From a virus: a stretch of DNA of 37,442 nucleotides. A model generated the notes under the pieces. The model was given only the letters and a program-made list of their open reading frames with translations. It did not search any database and was not told where the DNA came from. Both the position numbers and the translations under genes were made by a program. Every line of letters begins with the position of its first letter. Position 1 is the first letter of the stretch. Below, one piece after another: positions 14,778-24,600 of the stretch. The stretch lies in IMG/VR virus record IMGVR_UViG_3300002460_000092, positions 1 to 37,442 of that record. The stretch is one strand, 5' to 3'.

Positions 14778-17700
14778 ATGCCTTTTAAAAACAATACCTG
14801 GACTATCCCAATAGAAAATGATATTAAGCTTAATGAACAATTAATATCTCAAGAAACTCAAAATTTAATTGTTCCTGATAATTTACACACGATCTTAAAT
14901 AATATAGAAAACAATGACAATACTAATTTATACGCGGCTCTGGAAATATCAGGGGTAGATATCGTAATACCCTGCTTCAATGGCCTTAACCATTTAAAAC
15001 AATGTTTAAGAAATGTTGAAAGGCATACATACCTTAAAAATGTTAATATTATTATTGTTAATGATGGTTCAAATACAATAACAACTAACTATATAGAATC
15101 ATTAAAAGATAAATATACCATTATCCATAATACAGTAAACATAGGCTTTGCTGCCACTTGCAATATCGGAATCATGGCAGGTAAAAATCCATATGTAATT
15201 CTTTTGAATACAGATGTACTGGTCACTCCAGGATGGCTCCTAAAAATGCTTAAAGCCGTCTGTAGTGCTCCAAATATTGGAATGGTTAATCCTGTGACCA
15301 ACAATATCGCTATTACTTCCAGGCCATTAGAACCTGGTTTTTCATATTACGATATGAATAAAGCTGTAGAGATGTTATTTAAACCCACCTATCCAGAGAC
15401 AATACCTACAGGCTTTTGTTTATTAATAAAGCGAGAAGTTCTAGATAAGATAGGTTTATTCGAAGAAATTTATAATTCGTATGGAGAAGACAGCTCGCTT
15501 CATATGAGGATGTTAAAAGCTATTGATCCTGAAACTGGACAATGGTTAAACTATAAAGCTGTTCTTGCGGATAACTGTTATGTTTTTCATCAACACGGAG
15601 CAAGTTTTTCCGCCCTGGAAGATATTGAACAAACTATAAAAAGAAAAACTGCTTCTAATAGGTTTCATAATCAACATCCAGACTTTTCTATGTTTTGGAA
15701 TCCTTTACCTTCTGAACTTACCAATAAATTAAAAGAAATACGAAAACCTTTTCCAAAAATAAACTTTAATAAAAAAATAAACATTGCATTTTTAACATTC
15801 TCTACCAAAGAGAATGGAGCAATGTTTGTTATAAAAGATATTGTTAATGGTTTAATAGAAGACGAAACCTTTAATGTTAAAATAGTACATGTAGCTAGAA
15901 ACAGCAAAACTAATTTAGAAACAGATTATTTAAACTCTCTCCATACGGCTCCTATACTTTATGATTCAAATGATAATTTTAATGAGTTAGTATTTAATAA
16001 AGGAATTGTCATTGGATGTACAGCAGAACTAGGTCCCACTTTAGTAAACATTTGTAAAGAGAATAAAAATTTAATTCCAGTATTATTTTTACAGTCGTAT
16101 GAACCAGACTTAGCGCCAGAATTAGAAAACGAATTTAAAGAAATATATACGTTAATTAGAAAGATAATTGTTAACAATACATTAATAGGGGGAAGAATCA
16201 CTAATATTACTAACGTAGGAATTTACCCAAAAGTGATTGAACCAGGAATTGATCTTGATATGTTCTCTTATAGAGAAAGAGAGAAGCACGACCAAAGACC
16301 GACTATTATGATCCTTTTAAATAAGAATTATTTCTGGAAGAATTATGATGCCGGTATAAAAATCGCCGAGGAATTACACAAAAAATATTCAAATTCAATC
16401 AGAATATTAGCCTGTGGAGAAACTAAACAATTACATCCTTATGTTCAATATAAAGGAAAGGTATCTCAATCAAATTTTGCTAGATTATTGGGAAATGAAG
16501 TCGATATTCTTATTGATCCTTCTACGGTTCACAGCTATGGATTACCTGCATTAGAAGCTCTTTATTCGGGCTGTGCTGCAATATCATTAAAGACCGATGG
16601 TTCGGTAGCGGCCAATATAGAGGATTTTGAAATACCATCTCCTAATTGGGCTGTTTGTAAAGATGTCGAAGAAATAATCAAAAGAGTTGATGATTTAATA
16701 CCTTGCTGTCCTTTAAACACTAGAGAAATTAATTACGAAATAAAAGATAGAAATTTAATAATTGATGAATTTAAAGAGACTATAAGGGATCTCTGTTTTG
16801 AAAAAAAGAAAATAAAACCAGGATTGACTTTTATTACACCACACCTTCGTAAGTGGGGCGGACCTGCCACTATCATTACAACAGCAAATGAACTTCATAA
16901 AAGGGGGTATCCAGTAGAGATTGTATCTATCTATAAAGATTCTATTAATCAGGAATTGATTAGAAGCGCTGAAGTTCCCGTTATTTTTGGATTAGAAAAT
17001 AAACAACTATCAGATGTGGTTTTTGTTCCTAGCGACTCAGATCAACATTTTAACATTAGTGTATCAAAATGGAAAGAAAAGGTTTTATTCAAACTAAGTC
17101 ATAACCCTCGATTTCAAGAGCTAGAGGAACAAAGTCTTAATTCACCTGACTACAGTAAAATCATAACAAGTACCAAGTGGCTACAAGAATGTTGCAATAT
17201 ACCTACAGAAGGCTGGAATTACAGCTCAACCGATGCTAATGTTGTAGGATGGTATAATTACGGATTTAAAAACTTTAATTGCCATCCTAAAAATAGACAA
17301 TATAATAAACTTAATAGTTCTCCTGTTGTTATTGCTGGACTTATTCATTCTCATCCTTTAAAAGGAACAAAAGAATTAATATCAATATTTAAAAAATTAA
17401 AAGAAAAATATGAAAATAAATTACAATTTGTGGGTATCGGCGAAACTTCTATGACGGATATTCCCGACTGGTTTGAATACTATCCAAACACAAATCGCAG
17501 ACAGATGAAATCCTTATTTAAACAAATAGATATATGGGTCGGATGTTCTCAAAGCGAAGGATTGGGAAGGTTAGGATTAGAAGTTATGAGTTCCAGTGTC
17601 GCATGTGTATTGTCGGATGCACATAAAGAATATGTGAAACCAGAAGAAAATTGTTTAATATTTCCAGTTGGGGATATTACACAAGCAATTAAACAAATTG

Positions 17701-17834
17701 AAAAATTATTAGACAATTTAGATCTTTTTATGCGAATTTGTTATAATGGATATATAACTGCAGAAAACTATTCTGATCCTACTAGGTATATTGATAATAT
17801 AGAGGAAATTATTATGGATTTAAAAACTATATGA
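14778..17834 (+). CDS. Three-domain glycosyltransferase (GT2 + GT4 + GT4)
   Basis: 1018 residues with a TAGGAGATTT ribosome site. Domain 1 (about 58-300) is GT-A/GT2: VDIVIPCFNGLNHLKQCL, IIIVNDGSN, the metal-binding region LLNTDVLVTPGW, and YNSYGEDSSLHMRM. Domain 2 (about 330-660) is GT-B/GT4: NIAFLTFSTKENGAMF at its start, YPKVIEPGIDLDMF, and the donor site DPSTVHSYGLPALEALYSG. Domain 3 (about 680-1018) is a second GT4: FITPHLRKWGGPATIITT and CSQSEGLGRLGLEVMSSS. One chain could therefore make three successive glycosidic bonds. Likely targets are host surface glycans, phage glycans or modified DNA bases; the sequence does not say. It overlaps the next gene by four bases. Confidence 0.88.
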   Translation: MPFKNNTWTIPIENDIKLNEQLISQETQNLIVPDNLHTILNNIENNDNTNLYAALEISGVDIVIPCFNGLNHLKQCLRNVERHTYLKNVNIIIVNDGSNTITTNYIESLKDKYTIIHNTVNIGFAATCNIGIMAGKNPYVILLNTDVLVTPGWLLKMLKAVCSAPNIGMVNPVTNNIAITSRPLEPGFSYYDMNKAVEMLFKPTYPETIPTGFCLLIKREVLDKIGLFEEIYNSYGEDSSLHMRMLKAIDPETGQWLNYKAVLADNCYVFHQHGASFSALEDIEQTIKRKTASNRFHNQHPDFSMFWNPLPSELTNKLKEIRKPFPKINFNKKINIAFLTFSTKENGAMFVIKDIVNGLIEDETFNVKIVHVARNSKTNLETDYLNSLHTAPILYDSNDNFNELVFNKGIVIGCTAELGPTLVNICKENKNLIPVLFLQSYEPDLAPELENEFKEIYTLIRKIIVNNTLIGGRITNITNVGIYPKVIEPGIDLDMFSYREREKHDQRPTIMILLNKNYFWKNYDAGIKIAEELHKKYSNSIRILACGETKQLHPYVQYKGKVSQSNFARLLGNEVDILIDPSTVHSYGLPALEALYSGCAAISLKTDGSVAANIEDFEIPSPNWAVCKDVEEIIKRVDDLIPCCPLNTREINYEIKDRNLIIDEFKETIRDLCFEKKKIKPGLTFITPHLRKWGGPATIITTANELHKRGYPVEIVSIYKDSINQELIRSAEVPVIFGLENKQLSDVVFVPSDSDQHFNISVSKWKEKVLFKLSHNPRFQELEEQSLNSPDYSKIITSTKWLQECCNIPTEGWNYSSTDANVVGWYNYGFKNFNCHPKNRQYNKLNSSPVVIAGLIHSHPLKGTKELISIFKKLKEKYENKLQFVGIGETSMTDIPDWFEYYPNTNRRQMKSLFKQIDIWVGCSQSEGLGRLGLEVMSSSVACVLSDAHKEYVKPEENCLIFPVGDITQAIKQIEKLLDNLDLFMRICYNGYITAENYSDPTRYIDNIEEIIMDLKTI

Positions 17835-18568
17835 ATGGAATTGCTTTAGTAACTTACAATAGAGCCGAAAATCTAAAGAGCATAATCTCGACTATTCTCG
17901 AAACTTTACCAGACGACTGTAAGTTTGTTATTTGTGACGATGGTAGCACAGATAATACTTTTGAAATAGTTAAACAATTTCCTGTTGTCTATATTCGAGG
18001 AACAAATCAGGGCGTGGGAATAAACAAAAATCGCGGCTTATTTGTTCTTCAAGATTGTAATTTTATTGCTATTCTGGAGGATGATTTAATGCCTAGGATC
18101 AGTAATTGGTTTGAAATGTACAAAGATTTATACTTATATACAGGAATTCATCATTTATGTAGAGTTCAAGATAAACAAATTCCTGAAGTAATTCCTGAGT
18201 TCACAAATAATTTAAAAACAAAAGGCTTAATTCCAATCTATGGAACTAAGCCTAGAGGAGATTTTATATTTATTACTAAAGAAATATTAAGAAAAGTTGG
18301 AGGATTTAATCCTGAATTCAAAGGCGCTGGATTTTCTCATATCGAATGGCAAAATAGAATAATAAAAGCGGGTCTGATTCCTCATCCTAACAAGTGGATT
18401 GATATACGGAGTATCGAACACGGAGATTATTTTGAACAAATAGGCGATACATCCGGGGGTCGTTGGAATGAACCAGAAAAAACACAAAAGGAAATAGAAT
18501 GCAACAGGCAGATCTATCAAAAAATAAAGCACAATTCTCAGATTTACCAACCATTAATTCTAATTTAA
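17831..18568 (+). CDS. GT2 family glycosyltransferase
   Basis: 245 residues. GIALVTYNRAENLKSII (3-19), FVICDDGSTDNT and the acidic metal site AILEDDLMPRISNW identify a GT-A fold family 2 enzyme; GTNQGVGINKNRGL is the usual nucleotide-sugar loop, and a later FNPEFKGAGFSHIEW replaces the GT2 'ED' base region. Starts in an ATGA overlap with the three-domain enzyme. Its last 70 bases overlap the deformylase gene, a long overlap that suggests one or the other end is newly arisen. Confidence 0.85.
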   Translation: MNGIALVTYNRAENLKSIISTILETLPDDCKFVICDDGSTDNTFEIVKQFPVVYIRGTNQGVGINKNRGLFVLQDCNFIAILEDDLMPRISNWFEMYKDLYLYTGIHHLCRVQDKQIPEVIPEFTNNLKTKGLIPIYGTKPRGDFIFITKEILRKVGGFNPEFKGAGFSHIEWQNRIIKAGLIPHPNKWIDIRSIEHGDYFEQIGDTSGGRWNEPEKTQKEIECNRQIYQKIKHNSQIYQPLILI

Positions 18569-19098
18569 TATTAGACGTTAAAACGATAGCTTTTTCTAAA
18601 CAGATGGAATTATTAAAAACACCTTCTTTTCCTATTGAGAATATTACCCCAGACGTAAAAAAATTAGCTTATGCAATAAAGAATACCATGTATCATAATA
18701 AAGGAGTAGGTCTTGCTGCAGTTCAAATTGGAACTAATATAAATTTAATTGTAATAGATCCTGAACCTGAAAAGAAAAACTGTACTATTATGATTAATCC
18801 TAAAATTATTTGGAAATCTGATACTTCAAATGTAGACAAAGAAGGCTGTTTATCTTGTCCAGGAATTCTTTGTCATATTCCTAGAGCTAACAAGATTGAT
18901 ATCGAGTACACAGATTTAGATGGAGAAAAAATTTACAAAAATAATTGTACTCCTTGGGAATCTAGAATCATATTACATGAGATTTCTCATACAAACGGAG
19001 AGTTAATTATTGATTATCTTGGACTATTGCAACAAAGATTATATTTTGATAAACTACGAAAAATCGTAAAGAAAACTAAGCGAATTGCGAAAAAATGA
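18499..19098 (+). CDS. def: Peptide deformylase
   Basis: 199 residues. All three family motifs are present: GVGLAAVQIG (69-78), EGCLS (115-119, Cys117 a metal ligand) and HEISH (160-164, two His ligands and catalytic Glu; the usual form is HEIDH). It removes the N-formyl group from new polypeptides. Phage versions are thought to support host translation of phage proteins. The start at 18499 is chosen for its AAGGAAAT site and gives a 35-residue extension before the usual N-terminus; an ATG at 18604 is a shorter alternative without a ribosome site. It ends with a Lys-rich tail. Confidence 0.92.
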   Translation: MQQADLSKNKAQFSDLPTINSNLILDVKTIAFSKQMELLKTPSFPIENITPDVKKLAYAIKNTMYHNKGVGLAAVQIGTNINLIVIDPEPEKKNCTIMINPKIIWKSDTSNVDKEGCLSCPGILCHIPRANKIDIEYTDLDGEKIYKNNCTPWESRIILHEISHTNGELIIDYLGLLQQRLYFDKLRKIVKKTKRIAKK

Positions 19099-19303
19099 AA
19101 TAAATATTTATACTGATAATAATTGGGCTATTCAACTTATTTTTAATGTTTATTACATTTGCCATAGAAATTGTAATGCGAAATTCTCTCAGAATGGTTG
19201 GGTACACGCCGATAGTTTATTAATCTATCAATGTTTTTTCTGTCATATGCAAATTCCTGATTATATTAAACTTTTTATAGGGTTAAAAGGATCTTTAAAA
19301 TGA
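19085..19303 (+). CDS. Possible small Cys-rich protein (TTG start)
   Basis: A 72-residue frame beginning at TTG 19085 inside the deformylase end and closing in an ATGA overlap with the next gene. It contains four Cys arranged as CHRNC ... CFFCH (a possible zinc ribbon) and aromatic-rich segments. The overlapping ends on both sides fit a real cotranslated gene, but the start codon is weak and no ATG start is available. Not recognised. Confidence 0.4.
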   Translation: MRKNEINIYTDNNWAIQLIFNVYYICHRNCNAKFSQNGWVHADSLLIYQCFFCHMQIPDYIKLFIGLKGSLK

Positions 19304-20211
19304 AAATTTTATTAAGCTATAGAGTAAATTATGATAATGGTAAACCTGTAGAGACTTATGCTAGAAGTTTTCATTACTATTTGGAACGATTAGGGCATCA
19401 AGTTATTGGAGTTGGCGAGGGGCATAAAATTAATACTTTAGAAGTTGGTTTACCTGCTGATTTAATAGTTGAAATAGAATGCGGGAGAAATAAGGAAGGT
19501 AAATTCAATTATTTAGTTCCTGGAAATAAATCTTCAAAATTTCCTCCGACAATGGTATGGCTAATAGACAGTCACGGTCAAGGAGAGCTGCACTCTTCAA
19601 TCATGGACAAGTACACTCATGTATTTTTCGCAGTTTTTTCCAAACGGGATATTTTTGCTAAGCATCCTTCTGCGTACTTTTTACCTAGTGCAACAGATTT
19701 ACGCTGGTTCGGACGAGATAATTTTACACATATAACTAAACAATTTGATGTTGGATTTCATGGTTCTAAAAAAGGACTATCAAGAGCTGATAAACTAAAA
19801 GAAATCTGTCAGGAAAACAACTGGAAGTATGACATAAGACAAGTAACAAATCAATATAAACATAACATATGGCCGGCAACAGGGGAGGCTATGTCCGCCT
19901 GTAGTTTACTATTTAATAGATCACAAAAACATGATATTAATCAGAGGATCTTTGAATCAATGGCCGTTGGACGGCCACTTATAAACGATTTAGATTATTC
20001 TTCAGGTATTAGAAAACTTTTTAAACCAGAAAGACACTTTTTATCTTATGATCCTGTAACGTTTGCTGGGCTAAAAGACCAAATAAAGTATTGTTTAAAC
20101 AATCCTGTAAAAGCAAATAAAATAGCAGAAAATGCATATCAAGAAATTCTAGACAAACATTTAATTTCGCATAGAATTAACACAATGTTGGAAATTATAC
20201 GATTACAATGA
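19300..20211 (+). CDS. CgeB-like glycosyltransferase (GT-B)
   Basis: 303 residues with an AAGGAT site. The N-terminal half gives a Rossmann-like half with SYRVNYDNGKPVETYARSF and MVWLIDSHGQ; the C-terminal half has VGFHGSKKG and the hallmark FNRSQKHDINQRIFESMAVGRPLIND (about 203-228), the donor-binding motif of CgeB/Glyco_trans_1_2 enzymes. Such enzymes act in spore-coat or surface glycosylation in bacteria and occur in large phages beside other glycosyltransferases. It sits between peptide deformylase and the endonuclease-glycosyltransferase fusion. Confidence 0.85.
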   Translation: MKILLSYRVNYDNGKPVETYARSFHYYLERLGHQVIGVGEGHKINTLEVGLPADLIVEIECGRNKEGKFNYLVPGNKSSKFPPTMVWLIDSHGQGELHSSIMDKYTHVFFAVFSKRDIFAKHPSAYFLPSATDLRWFGRDNFTHITKQFDVGFHGSKKGLSRADKLKEICQENNWKYDIRQVTNQYKHNIWPATGEAMSACSLLFNRSQKHDINQRIFESMAVGRPLINDLDYSSGIRKLFKPERHFLSYDPVTFAGLKDQIKYCLNNPVKANKIAENAYQEILDKHLISHRINTMLEIIRLQ

Positions 20212-20226
20212 AAATGGAAGTGATAA

Positions 20227-21480
20227 ATGATTGACGAAGAATGGCGCCCAATTCCAGAATTCGAGGGCTTATATGAGGCATCAAATACAGGATTTATCCG
20301 CAGTGTTTGCAATCGCAAAAATACTTTTACTGGAAGAGTTCTTTCCCACTACGAAAAAAACGGAGCAATTACTCTCTTTAAGAACAATATGCCGACATAT
20401 ACAAACGTATGGAGCCTAGTTGCAGCAGCTTTTCTGGGACCTAGACCAGAAGGTTATGACATCGACCATATTGATAGAAACCGGTCCAATAACCATGTTT
20501 CGAATCTTCGATACTGCACACGACAACAGAATCAATGTAATCGAGGACCATCAAATTCCAAGACAACATCAAAATATAAAGGTGTGTCTTGGCATAGCAA
20601 TAATCTAAAGTGGAGAGCCAATATTGAAAAATCTTTCGATAGCGAAGAAGATGCAGCCTTATTCTATGACAAGATTGCCTACGCCACTGACAAGACTTTT
20701 GCGTATTTAAACTTTCCAGAGCAGATTGTCTCTATGGCAAAAGATCTAGTTCCAATCATACTCGTGCTGAACGATTCCTACTGGCTACCGTATAGTCTCA
20801 AGGCTATAAACGGACGGTTCAATCGTATTATAATTCTAGATGCCGGTAGCACGGATGGTACATTAGAAATTCTCGATTGGTTCAAGAATAATACTAAATC
20901 TGAAATTCTCCTAGAGAAAATGCCTTTTATTGAACCGCGCGCTCAGCTCGCGTATAGAAATGCACCAATAGCGGAATTAGGAAATGCAACCCATTATATG
21001 TTGCTAGATGGAGATGAAATTTGGACTACTCAAGCACTTGATCTCTTAAATAAAGAATATTATAAGTATTTTCTGAGCGGAAAACTTTACGGGAAAGTAG
21101 GTCGAATTGAAGTTTGTGAGGATTTGAAGTCTGCCTATTCGCCGAATATCTGGCTTCCACACCATAGGTTGTATCATAGATCATGCACCTGGAGCGGCAA
21201 ACATCCTGGGGAAGAAAGCCGAATACCACAAAAATCTAGCACCGAATATAAATTCAATGAAAAAATAAAAGTATTTCATTTTCATAATACTTTGAGATCA
21301 CCATTAGAAGATAAAGTACCAGGAAGAATTACTAGAAAACAACAAAAAACATATCATAGGGGTGAGATATCCCCGATTGATATATTCAAAGAACTACCAA
21401 TTTTAAAAACTCCAATAAATAATTTTACAGTTAACCCAATACTAAAGGAACTACAAAATGAACAAATGCGTAAAGTGTAA
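20227..21480 (+). CDS. NUMOD4-HNH-AP2 homing endonuclease fused to a GT2 glycosyltransferase
   Basis: 417 residues in one uninterrupted frame. Residues 4-27 (EEWRPIPEFEGLYEASNTG) are a NUMOD4 motif; 72-102 (DIDHIDRNRSNNHVSNLRYC) an HNH nuclease; 115-163 (SKYKGVSWHSNNLKWRANI) an AP2 DNA-binding domain. From Met170 the chain becomes a GT2 glycosyltransferase: PIILVLNDSYWLPYSLKAI, ILDAGSTDGTLEIL (204-217) and the metal site DGDE (261-264). The endonuclease seems to have entered the 5' end of a glycosyltransferase gene and kept the frame. An internal ATG at 20734 lacks a good ribosome site. The first 1 kb is less AT-rich than neighbours, while the last 200 bases return to the local composition. 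Whether the fused protein keeps both activities is unknown. Confidence 0.85.
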   Translation: MIDEEWRPIPEFEGLYEASNTGFIRSVCNRKNTFTGRVLSHYEKNGAITLFKNNMPTYTNVWSLVAAAFLGPRPEGYDIDHIDRNRSNNHVSNLRYCTRQQNQCNRGPSNSKTTSKYKGVSWHSNNLKWRANIEKSFDSEEDAALFYDKIAYATDKTFAYLNFPEQIVSMAKDLVPIILVLNDSYWLPYSLKAINGRFNRIIILDAGSTDGTLEILDWFKNNTKSEILLEKMPFIEPRAQLAYRNAPIAELGNATHYMLLDGDEIWTTQALDLLNKEYYKYFLSGKLYGKVGRIEVCEDLKSAYSPNIWLPHHRLYHRSCTWSGKHPGEESRIPQKSSTEYKFNEKIKVFHFHNTLRSPLEDKVPGRITRKQQKTYHRGEISPIDIFKELPILKTPINNFTVNPILKELQNEQMRKV

Positions 21481-21616
21481 AACATGGACAAGTTATGGTC
21501 TATATTGCTCAAGTTGCTTATCAGAAATAGAGACTTATAACACTGAAAAAGAAAAAGAGGAATTAATTCCTCTTGATGAATATGAACAATGTGAAGATGA
21601 TACTTTCGAAGATTAA
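21458..21616 (+). CDS. Small zinc-ribbon protein (52 residues)
   Basis: ATG at 21458 overlaps the end of the glycosyltransferase and follows ACTAAAGGAAC. The N-terminus has CVKC (4-7) and CSSC (17-20), a four-Cys zinc ribbon, then an acidic tail rich in Glu/Asp (KEKEELIPLDEYEQCEDD). A tiny protein of this layout may bind RNA polymerase or nucleic acid, but nothing specific is recognised. It is the last gene of the + strand block, and its stop is one base from the stop of the first - strand gene. Confidence 0.6.
   Translation: MNKCVKCKTWTSYGLYCSSCLSEIETYNTEKEKEELIPLDEYEQCEDDTFED
21545..21574 (-). terminator. Rho-independent terminator of the virion operon
   Basis: A 20-base perfect palindrome (each half AAGAGGAATT or its complement) spans 21555-21574. 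On the - strand it is followed by TTTCTTTTTCAG, a T-rich run, and it lies about 45 bases past the stop of the 1249-residue virion gene. This fits an intrinsic terminator for leftward transcription. On the + strand it lies inside the 52-residue gene and has no T run, so it should not stop rightward transcription. Confidence 0.6.
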
Positions 21617-21617
21617 T

Positions 21618-24600
21618 TTATCTCATTTTCATAGCTAATCGTAGGGCTTCAACCCACTCATTTAGAGCTTGAGATCTATTATCAGCTTCAAATCTTTTAA
21701 CCCTTAAAATTTCAGATTTCATATGTTTCTTGGACATTCCTCTCCACATTGGAGATTCTCCAATTTCATCAATAAAGCTGTCCGCCCAATCACTCCATTT
21801 TTCTGTAGCTTCTTTAGGATCAAAAGGATATTCTTGAATAAATGTCGCTTTTACGGCAGCTAGCAGTTCATACGCTCTATCTTCATTATTATTAACAATA
21901 TAATAAGAAGCTTGCTTCTTTAATGAACTTCTAACAGTTTTTAATTCTTGTCCTATGATTCTTTGATTCATAGCCCTATTAGAGGGCGAAGCAGCATAAG
22001 ATTTAAATAAGCCAAAATTATTTAAAATAAAATCAACAGGAGCTTCTTTAAGTTCCATTGTTCGTGGGTCGGTAGCAAGACCAAGATCAATAGGTATCCT
22101 AGCAATATTAGCAGAAGCACCTGTAACGCTCCCTACTGCTGCTCCAGCCACTGCACCAGGAATTCCTGCGGCAGAATAACCAATACCCGCCCCAATAGCA
22201 GTTCCTCCGATGGTTGTATAGGGTCTAAATTTTTGCTCATCCGGAGCCGTAACCTTAAATCCATAGGTATGAATAAGAGGAGGAGAAACGAATCCAACTA
22301 AACCAGCCCAAACCCTTCTAAGATGATCGGCAGTTCCCTTTGCTTCGATTTCTTCACCATAAGCCGTTTGACCTGAAAGGATTTCAAGTAAAGGTTTCAT
22401 AATAGCTAAAGGTTCAACCGGAGATGCTTCTATCATTTTTGGAACTGTTAATCTTTGATAGTATTCAGGAGCCGATTCGTAATCTATTCCTAAATTAAGA
22501 GAAGACAAAGGGAGCCAATTTACAATAGCCCCTCTAAGTTTATCTTCCTTAGCTTGACTTCCTATTAAATATCCCGCTAAAGCTCCTGCAAGAGTCCCAG
22601 TGAAAGCGCCCCCGGGAACAGGTATAGGACGACCGAATCCTCCGCCTTTAAGAATAGCGGCTAATGCTGCCCCACCAGCACCTCCTCCAATAAGACCTTG
22701 TGTTTGTGAAATATCCTTACTTTCTCCTACGATAGTCTGAGGAGTTTGGGCCCAATAAGGAAGATTTCTTTTTGCTTCAACTACAGACTCCGGGGTCTCA
22801 CCTCCAAAAATATTCTCTAATGATTGAATAATATCTACAGCATGAAGCCAAGGAAGAATTTTTAACGGATTATCCATCATTTGATTTTTAGCAATTCGCA
22901 ATACTTCCGAAGGAAAAGTAATCCAAGGAAGCATAATTCTTCTTGATCCAGTAACAAACTTTCCAGTAGTATGATACATTGGCATGTATCTTGCTGTTAA
23001 CATAGCTGCCGAATCAGGAGAAAGTCCTTCGGCAATATACTTAAAATACATTTGAGTTTTAGGAACATAATCTCCTGCAAGATAAAAATCACTAAATTTA
23101 CGAATTGATGATCCTATAACCGGGGTTTCACTTAATGAAAGTAAAGAACCAATAACTTTTTTACCAAATCCTCCTTTACGCATTCTATCATAAATTCTCT
23201 GTATATGTTTTAAGCCTTCTACTTCAGCAAATGAGCTATATTCAGTTAATTGTTTAAATGCTTCAGTAGCAAAATGATCATTTAAATTGATAGTTATTTT
23301 TTTACCTTTACTATTAAAAACATTGATTGTTCCTAATTTTATTTTATTATTTATAATAAATTGATCAATTATTTCATTAGGAATTTCTTTTAATCCTGCT
23401 CCAATTGAAACTAAATCTTGTGGAGCGTCAATTACAGCCTTAAAGTTTTTTCTTCTTAAATGAAGAATCTTCATAAGTGCAGCATTAGAATGCTCTCCTA
23501 TATTTACAATATTGGGATCAAGAGGAAAAACACCCCCCCAAGATAAAAATACCTGATTCCCGATTAAATTTTGTAGCTGTGTATTGGGATTCATGGACGT
23601 ACTCATAGTTTTATGGAAAGAAATAATGCCAGCTAGAATATCAGTGGCTGTTTGTGTTTGAACAAACATTCCTTCTTTTCCAAAAAAACTATCATAATGC
23701 GCTTTTAGTATCCAGGGTAGTTTTCCATCAGAAAGTAACTCTGGATTATTTTTTGCGAAAATCCGTCTTAAAATCTCTCTACCAGGCATCCTTTCTAAGG
23801 AAATATAACCTGCCATTTTAGTTCGACCGATTGTATTCTGGTAAATATCATCAGTCAAGGAAAGACCTTTATCAACAGAATCTTTAATAAAATCTTTCAT
23901 AAATTTAAAATTATGATAAAGCTGTCTATCTATGAAATAACCTCTAAATGTAAGATTAATAGGATCTGTAATTAATTTTTTCCCAGTCTGAACATTACTA
24001 TCCATTTGATTTAATATTTGCAAAATTTCAGGTAAAGATTTTTCTCTGTGAAGTAAAGTCGTGCTTTCTAGATCTGGCCATTTTATAAATTCCCATGCTT
24101 TTTCTGGTTCATCTCTAGAAAAAGAAAATATACTCTTCACTCCTTTCTTAGAAGAAGGAACTGGGGTGCTTATCCATTGAGCGGGAATATGTCTTGGTAT
24201 TTTAGATAATGTATCACTATCAATCATGCCAAGTTCAAATGCTTGTTTTTGATGAACTTCCATTGCTTCTCTGAGTCCTACGGCCCATCGAACAGTTGTA
24301 GGATGCACATCCGCAGGAAGAGGATAGTTTGTAGGATCTAACCAATAACGAAGAACTTCTGTATTTCTTGCGTTAGTAGTAATTTCTTCTGGTATATCAG
24401 TAAAAAATCGACCTAAATTTTCGGTTTTATAAAATTCATCTAAACTTTTACCAAACTTAGCAACATCGCTTGGCTGAGTAGCATTAGCAACTTTCCAATA
24501 AGAATTCGCAAATTCAGAGTCAAACCAGTGACGTAATTTCTGCAAGGATCCAACTTTAATTTCTTTTCCTGCCCAATAGTATGATTCTTGACCAGAAGCA

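Noticed and set aside
20231-20608. Two short frames inside the endonuclease-glycosyltransferase fusion
   Set aside because: They overlap clear HNH and AP2 motifs in the main frame and show none of their own.
20734-21480. Separate glycosyltransferase gene starting at the internal ATG
   Set aside because: The frame is continuous with the endonuclease and there is no convincing ribosome site at 20,734, so it was reported as a fusion; the alternative is stated in the findings.
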